DNA of 9,511 nucleotides, from positions 1-9,511 of the forward strand of contig JALOLI010000023.1 in assembly GCA_025456165.1 (NCBI GenBank), in the 5' to 3' direction. Source of the DNA: Acidimicrobiia bacterium (lineage in GTDB: Bacteria; Actinomycetota; Acidimicrobiia; UBA5794; UBA11373). Under the pieces are notes generated by a model. That model was not told where the DNA came from. It saw only the letters and a list, made by a program, of their open reading frames with translations, and did not search any database. Position 1 is the first letter of the stretch. Each line of letters begins with the position of its first letter. A program made the translations under genes and the position numbers. Below, one piece after another: positions 6,066-9,511 of the stretch.

Positions 6066-7834
6066 GCGCGCCGCGCGTCGCCCGGGTAGTCCCCGACCTG
6101 GCCACCTTCGCCGTCGACGACGGCTTCGCCTACGAGATCCCCGCCGGGATCGAGGTGGAAGTCGGGGCTCTGGTCCGTGTCCCTCTGGGGGGCCGCCGGG
6201 TTCGGGGGTTCGTGGTGGGGGTGGGCGAGGCAGCCCGGGCCGGCCTGCGCCCGCTGCTGGGGCGCCGCGGCGATCTCCCGGTATTCGACCGGGGCCTGCT
6301 CGAGGTGATGCGCTGGGCGGCCGTGCACTACGTGGCTCCGCTCTCCGTGGTGCTGGGCAAGGGGGCGCCGCCGAACCTGCCGCGCCGCCGGGAGCCGATC
6401 GACTTGCCCGCAGTGCCGGAGGGGGCAGCTTCGCCGCTGCCCGACGTGTCGACGGCGGCGGCGGCCGGCGGGCACGTGGGGGCTCGCTACCTGCTGGGGC
6501 CCGGGCCCTGGGTGGAAGAGGTGGTCGCTCTGGCCGCTCCGGTCCTGGCGGCGGAGCGGAGCGTCCTGGCCGTGGTGCCCTCCGTGGCGGAGGCGGCCGG
6601 CCTGGCCGCCGCGCTGACCGGGCACTTCGGGCAGCGGGTGGTGGCGGCCGCCGACGAGGGGGCCGCCGTGCTGACCGGGGCCTGGGAGGCGGCGCAGCAG
6701 CCCGGGAGACTGGTCGTCGGCACCCGGGAAGTGGCCCTGTGGCCCGTTCGGGGCCTGGCGCTGGCGGTCGTCCTCGACGAAGGCCGGCGCGGGCTCAAGG
6801 ACCGGTCCACGCCGACGACGCACGCTCGGGATCTGCTGTGGCGGCGATCTGCCGTGGAGCGGTTCCCGCTGGTCCTGTGCGGGGCGGTGCCTACGACGGA
6901 GGCGCTGCACCGGGCCCCGGCCCTGCTGCGCCTGGGGGGCCGGCCGTGGGGCCTGGTGGAGATCGCCGATCGCTCGGCCGAGCCTCCGGGCGGGGGCCTC
7001 ATCGGGGAACGGGGGCGGCAGGCGCTGCGCGCCGTCGTGGCCGGCGGCGGCCGGGCCTTCCTCCTGGCGGCGACCCGGGCGCCGGCGCTGCGCTGCGTGG
7101 GGTGCCGCACGCTTCGGCTCTGCCCGCAGTGCGGGGCTCGCCCCGACGGGACCGGATCGTGTCCCCGGTGCCGGTGCGTGCTCGGCCCCTGCGGCCATTG
7201 CGGGGGACGGCGCTTCGAGGCTCTCGGGGCGGCGGTGGGGCGTCTGGTGGCGGAGGCGGGCGGCTTCCTGGGCCGGGAGGCGGTGGGGGAAGCGGGCAGC
7301 GGGCGCCCGGTGGTGGTGGGGACGGAGCGGGACCTGGCCGGCCTGGGGCGGGTGGACCTGGGCGTGGTGGTGGATGCCGACGGCTTGCTGCGGGCGCCGC
7401 ACTACCGGGCGGTGGAGGACGGCCTGCGGCTGATGGCGCGAGTGGCCGCGGCCGCCGGGCCGGGACGGGGGCGCCGCGCCCTGGTGCAGACCGCCGACCC
7501 CGGGCATCCCGCGCTGGCGGCCCTGCGGCGCGGGGATCCCCTCCCCCTCCTGCAGGAGGAGGTCGTGAGCCGGGCGGCGGTGGGCTTCCCGCCGGCCGGG
7601 GAGATCATCGTGATCGAGGCGGCCGGGGCCCTCGAGGGGGCCGATGCCGCCCTGCGGGAGGCTGCCGCCGGCCGGGCGGAGGTGCACGGGCCGGCGGACC
7701 GCGGCGGCCGGGTGCGCTGGCTGCTCCAGGGGCGGGATCTGCAGGGCCCCCGGCTGATGCTGCGGGGCCTGGTGCAGGAGTGGCGCGAGGCCGGGGCCCG
7801 GGTCCGGGTGGACGCCGACCCGATCGACCTCTGA
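6062..7834 (+). CDS. priA: PriA-like primosomal protein N', helicase motifs lost
   Basis: This protein belongs to the replication-restart family PriA, but in the short actinobacterial form. It has about 590 residues against 700 or more in E. coli. The N-terminal DNA-binding domain (about 1-105) and an eight-cysteine zinc cluster (C345/C348, C354/C357, C367/C370, C377/C380) remain. The ATPase core is degenerate: the Walker A position reads L-L-G-P-G-P-W with no G-K-T, and the DEEH box reads D-E-G-R (239-242). G-T-R-E-V-A-L-W-P (220-228) survives. Helicase activity is therefore unlikely; a structural or loading role is inferred. There is no ATG, GTG or TTG near the expected N-terminus. CTG 6062, overlapping the coaBC stop as CTGA, is the best start, with GAGGAG (6044-6049) 12 nt upstream. 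Confidence 0.88.
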   Translation: MSAPRVARVVPDLATFAVDDGFAYEIPAGIEVEVGALVRVPLGGRRVRGFVVGVGEAARAGLRPLLGRRGDLPVFDRGLLEVMRWAAVHYVAPLSVVLGKGAPPNLPRRREPIDLPAVPEGAASPLPDVSTAAAAGGHVGARYLLGPGPWVEEVVALAAPVLAAERSVLAVVPSVAEAAGLAAALTGHFGQRVVAAADEGAAVLTGAWEAAQQPGRLVVGTREVALWPVRGLALAVVLDEGRRGLKDRSTPTTHARDLLWRRSAVERFPLVLCGAVPTTEALHRAPALLRLGGRPWGLVEIADRSAEPPGGGLIGERGRQALRAVVAGGGRAFLLAATRAPALRCVGCRTLRLCPQCGARPDGTGSCPRCRCVLGPCGHCGGRRFEALGAAVGRLVAEAGGFLGREAVGEAGSGRPVVVGTERDLAGLGRVDLGVVVDADGLLRAPHYRAVEDGLRLMARVAAAAGPGRGRRALVQTADPGHPALAALRRGDPLPLLQEEVVSRAAVGFPPAGEIIVIEAAGALEGADAALREAAAGRAEVHGPADRGGRVRWLLQGRDLQGPRLMLRGLVQEWREAGARVRVDADPIDL

Positions 7835-7841
7835 CGGGGGC

Positions 7842-7847
7842 TATCCT
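7842..7847 (+). promoter_or_regulatory. Weak -10-like box in the priA-def gap
   Basis: TATCCT fits the TANNNT pattern and sits in the 36-nt gap between priA and def, the longest gap in the window. It is 23 nt before the def start. I see no convincing -35 element at 16-19 nt. It could provide a separate start for the def-fmt pair, but it may equally be chance. Confidence 0.2.
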
Positions 7848-7870
7848 CACCCGACGGCACAGGAGGCGCC

Positions 7871-8374
7871 TTGGCCGTCTTCCCCATCCGCACCTACCCG
7901 GACCCCGTCCTGCGTACGCCCGCGGCACCCGTGGGGCGCATCGACGACGACATCCGGCGTCTGGTCGCCGACATGCTGGAGACGATGTACCAGGCGCCCG
8001 GGGTCGGCCTGGCCGCCCCCCAGATCGGCGTCGCCCTGCGGGTGGTGGTGTTCGACATCGGTGACGGGCCCCACCACCTGATCAATCCGGTGCTCCTCGA
8101 GACTTCCGGGTCCTGGTCGTTCGACGAGGGCTGCCTGTCGGTGCCGGGCCGCTATTGGACGGTGAAGCGCCCCGGCTTTGCCCGGGCGCGCGGGCTGAAT
8201 CTCAAAGGCGAAGAGATCGAGTACGCCGGCGAGGAGTTGCTGGGGCGGGTGCTGCAGCACGAGATCGACCACGTGGGCGGGACCCTGATCCTCGAGCGCC
8301 TGCCCCGGCGAGCCCGGAAACAGGCTCTGAAGGAGATCCGCGAAGAGGAGATGGCGCAGGAGGAGGGCCGGTGA
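7871..8374 (+). CDS. def: Peptide deformylase
   Basis: This metalloenzyme removes the formyl group from the N-terminal methionine of new proteins. The 167 residues include the three diagnostic motifs: GVGLAAPQ (44-51), E-G-C-L-S (86-90) with metal ligand C88, and Q-H-E-I-D-H (129-134) with ligands H130 and H134 and catalytic E131. The last motif continues V-G-G rather than the more usual L-x-G, a mild change. The start is TTG 7871, with a consensus AGGAGG (7861-7866) 4 nt upstream; no ATG or GTG is near the expected N-terminus (F-P-I-R-T-Y-P-D-P-V-L). The stop overlaps the fmt start as GTGA, coupling the two enzymes that add and remove the same formyl group. Confidence 0.96.
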   Translation: MAVFPIRTYPDPVLRTPAAPVGRIDDDIRRLVADMLETMYQAPGVGLAAPQIGVALRVVVFDIGDGPHHLINPVLLETSGSWSFDEGCLSVPGRYWTVKRPGFARARGLNLKGEEIEYAGEELLGRVLQHEIDHVGGTLILERLPRRARKQALKEIREEEMAQEEGR

Positions 8375-9297
8375 GGGCCGTCTTCTACGGCACCCCGGCC
8401 GAGGCGGTGCCCGCTCTGGAGGCTCTGTGCGGCATCGCCGAGGTGGTGCTGGTGACCACCCGCGCCGACAAGCCGCGAGGCCGCTCGGGCCGGCCGGTGC
8501 CGCCTCCGGTGAAAGAAGCGGCCAGGGCCCTGGGCCTTGAGGTGAGCCAGCCGGTACGCGCCTCCCACGACCTGGACCGGTTGCGGGCGCTGGCCCCCGA
8601 CGTGGCCGTGGTGGTGGCTTACGGCCAGATCCTGCCGGCGGACCTGCTGGCCGTCCCGCTGCACGGCTTCGTGAACGTCCACTTCTCGCTCTTGCCCCGC
8701 TGGCGGGGGGCGAGCCCGGTGGTGCGGGCCATCCTGGCGGGCGACGAATTGACCGGGGTGACGCTGATGCAACTGGACCCCGGGATGGACACCGGCCCGG
8801 TGCTGGCGGTGGCGCCCGCCCGGATCGGGCCGGAGGAGACCGCCGGGGAGTTGACCACGCGCCTGGCCGCCCTGGGGGCCGGGATGCTGGTGGAGCACCT
8901 GCCCGCCTACTTGGCCGGGGACCTGGCCCCCCGGCCGCAACTGGAGCAGGGGGCCACCGCGGCGGCGCGGGTGCGGGTGGAGGAGGCCTTCGTCGACCCC
9001 ACCCGTCATCACACCCAGGCGGTGCTGCGGGCCATCCGCGCCTTCGACCCCAGGCCCGGGGCGTGGTCCGGCTTCGACGGGGTGCGGGTCAAGCTGTGGC
9101 GGGCCCGGGGGGCATTGGGGAGCGGGCCGGAGCCGGGAGTGGCCGCGATGGTGGAGGGGGCGGTCCTGCTGGGGACGCCCGACGGCCCGGTGGAACTGCT
9201 CGAAGTCCAGCCTGAGGGCCGCAACCGGATGGCGGCCGGCGACTGGCTGCGGGGCCGCCGGCTGGAGCCGGCCCGGTTCACCCCGCCGGCGGGATGA
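8371..9297 (+). CDS. fmt: Methionyl-tRNA formyltransferase
   Basis: This enzyme transfers a formyl group from 10-formyl-tetrahydrofolate to methionyl-initiator tRNA. The 308-residue length is typical. The N-terminal catalytic domain contains the early F-Y-G-T-P, the catalytic N102 and H104 (F-V-N-V-H-F), SLLPRWRG (106-113) and D140 in L-D-P-G-M-D-T-G. The C-terminal tRNA-binding domain covers about 205-308 and includes [13 protein letters not shown] 8371 is chosen over upstream in-frame starts because it overlaps the def stop as GTGA, follows AGGAGG repeats (8358-8366), and gives the family N-terminus. The 3' end overlaps the converging PPK2 gene by 20 nt. rsmB, a frequent downstream partner of fmt, does not follow. 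Confidence 0.96.
   Translation: MRAVFYGTPAEAVPALEALCGIAEVVLVTTRADKPRGRSGRPVPPPVKEAARALGLEVSQPVRASHDLDRLRALAPDVAVVVAYGQILPADLLAVPLHGFVNVHFSLLPRWRGASPVVRAILAGDELTGVTLMQLDPGMDTGPVLAVAPARIGPEETAGELTTRLAALGAGMLVEHLPAYLAGDLAPRPQLEQGATAAARVRVEEAFVDPTRHHTQAVLRAIRAFDPRPGAWSGFDGVRVKLWRARGALGSGPEPGVAAMVEGAVLLGTPDGPVELLEVQPEGRNRMAAGDWLRGRRLEPARFTPPAG
9278..9297. repeat. Palindrome at the convergent fmt / PPK2 gene ends
   Basis: The core CCCGCCGGCGGG (9282-9293) is a perfect 12-bp palindrome. It is flanked by TCA on the left and TGA on the right, the stop codons of the - and + strand genes respectively, so the whole 20 bases are self-complementary except for one mismatched pair (9281/9294). Both proteins therefore end in P-P-A-G. 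As RNA from either strand it could form a short GC-rich hairpin, but no T-run follows on either side, so it is not a standard intrinsic terminator. Confidence 0.6.
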
Positions 9298-9511
9298 CGA
9301 TCCCCGATAGGTTCTCCTCCGGCTGCGGATAGGCCATCTGGAGGCTCTCCAGGGCCTGGACGAGCGCCGTGGCCACCACCAGGTTGCGATGCCACTTGCG
9401 GTCCGCAGGGACGACGTGCCAGGGCGCCCAGGGGGTGCTGGTGCGGGAGAGGACCGCCTCGTAGGCCGCCATGTAGTCGCTCCACCGCTCCCGCTCGGCC
9501 AGGTCGCCGCG
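9278..9511 (-). CDS. Polyphosphate kinase 2 family protein, C-terminal part
   Basis: The frame is open to the window edge and encodes the last 77 residues of a PPK2-family polyphosphate:nucleotide phosphotransferase, which moves phosphate between polyphosphate and nucleotides. The visible sequence carries the family's C-terminal signature: [34 protein letters not shown] and M-A-Y-P-Q-P. The Walker A and B motifs and the lid lie outside the window, so the AMP/ADP/GDP preference cannot be judged. The fragment most resembles the single-domain polyphosphate:AMP-type group, which is a tentative subfamily call. An ATG at 9472 is internal to the conserved region and is not the start. The stop (9278-9280) lies inside fmt on the opposite strand. 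Confidence 0.87.
   Translation of the reverse strand, partial: RGDLAERERWSDYMAAYEAVLSRTSTPWAPWHVVPADRKWHRNLVVATALVQALESLQMAYPQPEENLSGIVIPPAG

Noticed and set aside
5621..7687. A 688-codon open frame on the - strand opposite coaBC and priA
   Set aside because: It has the same low-complexity Arg/Pro/His composition, has no domain motifs, and lies fully opposite two confidently identified genes.
6739..8064. A 441-codon + strand frame across priA and def
   Set aside because: It is a Gly/Arg/Pro-rich shadow in a third frame, overlapping two genes with clear catalytic or zinc motifs.
8155..8370. Longer fmt starting at ATG 8155 within def
   Set aside because: The extra residues are out-of-frame def sequence. 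GTG 8371 gives the family N-terminus, a good ribosome-binding site and the GTGA overlap.
1..9511. A previously undescribed system such as a defence island, mobile element or RNA array
   Set aside because: Every stretch longer than about 40 bases is accounted for by a recognised housekeeping gene. I saw no direct repeats, transposase, tRNA, toxin-antitoxin pair or change in base composition suggesting transfer.

Overview
The window is ordinary, very GC-rich bacterial housekeeping DNA from what looks like an actinomycetote, perhaps an Acidimicrobiia-like lineage. Three things point there: the gene for the actinobacterial integration host factor mIHF, the gene order mihF-gmk-rpoZ-coaBC-priA-def-fmt, and a PriA-like protein that has lost its helicase motifs. 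The class-level assignment is inference.

Layout: eleven genes run on the + strand with almost no space between them. Positions 1-3724 hold a pyrimidine block: the 3' part of pyrB, then pyrC, pyrD and pyrF. Positions 3751-4869 hold a small information/nucleotide block: mihF, gmk and rpoZ. Positions 4872-9297 hold coaBC, priA, def and fmt. Four junctions are 4-nt start/stop overlaps (pyrD/pyrF GTGA, gmk/rpoZ ATGA, coaBC/priA CTGA, def/fmt GTGA), and pyrB/pyrC overlap by 8 nt. Translation is therefore probably coupled through most of the run. At the right edge the C-terminal part of a PPK2-family polyphosphate kinase gene lies on the - strand and converges on fmt with a 20-nt overlap.

Function: PyrB, PyrC, PyrD and PyrF catalyse consecutive UMP-synthesis steps, lacking only orotate phosphoribosyltransferase between PyrD and PyrF. 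Gmk makes GDP, RpoZ is the RNA polymerase omega subunit, CoaBC makes 4'-phosphopantetheine for CoA, PriA belongs to the replication-restart family, and Def and Fmt handle the N-formyl group of initiator methionine. carA, carB and pyrK, which often sit between pyrC and pyrD, and metK, which often sits between coaBC and priA, are absent from those slots.

No intergenic stretch exceeds about 40 bases. I see no RNA gene, insertion sequence, CRISPR array or phage gene, and no convincing undescribed system. The points worth a second look are small: a Tyr replacing a substrate-binding Asn in PyrC, gmk and priA with no conventional start, a TATACT box inside gmk just before rpoZ, variant active-site motifs in CoaC, and a palindrome shared by the converging ends of fmt and the PPK2 gene.
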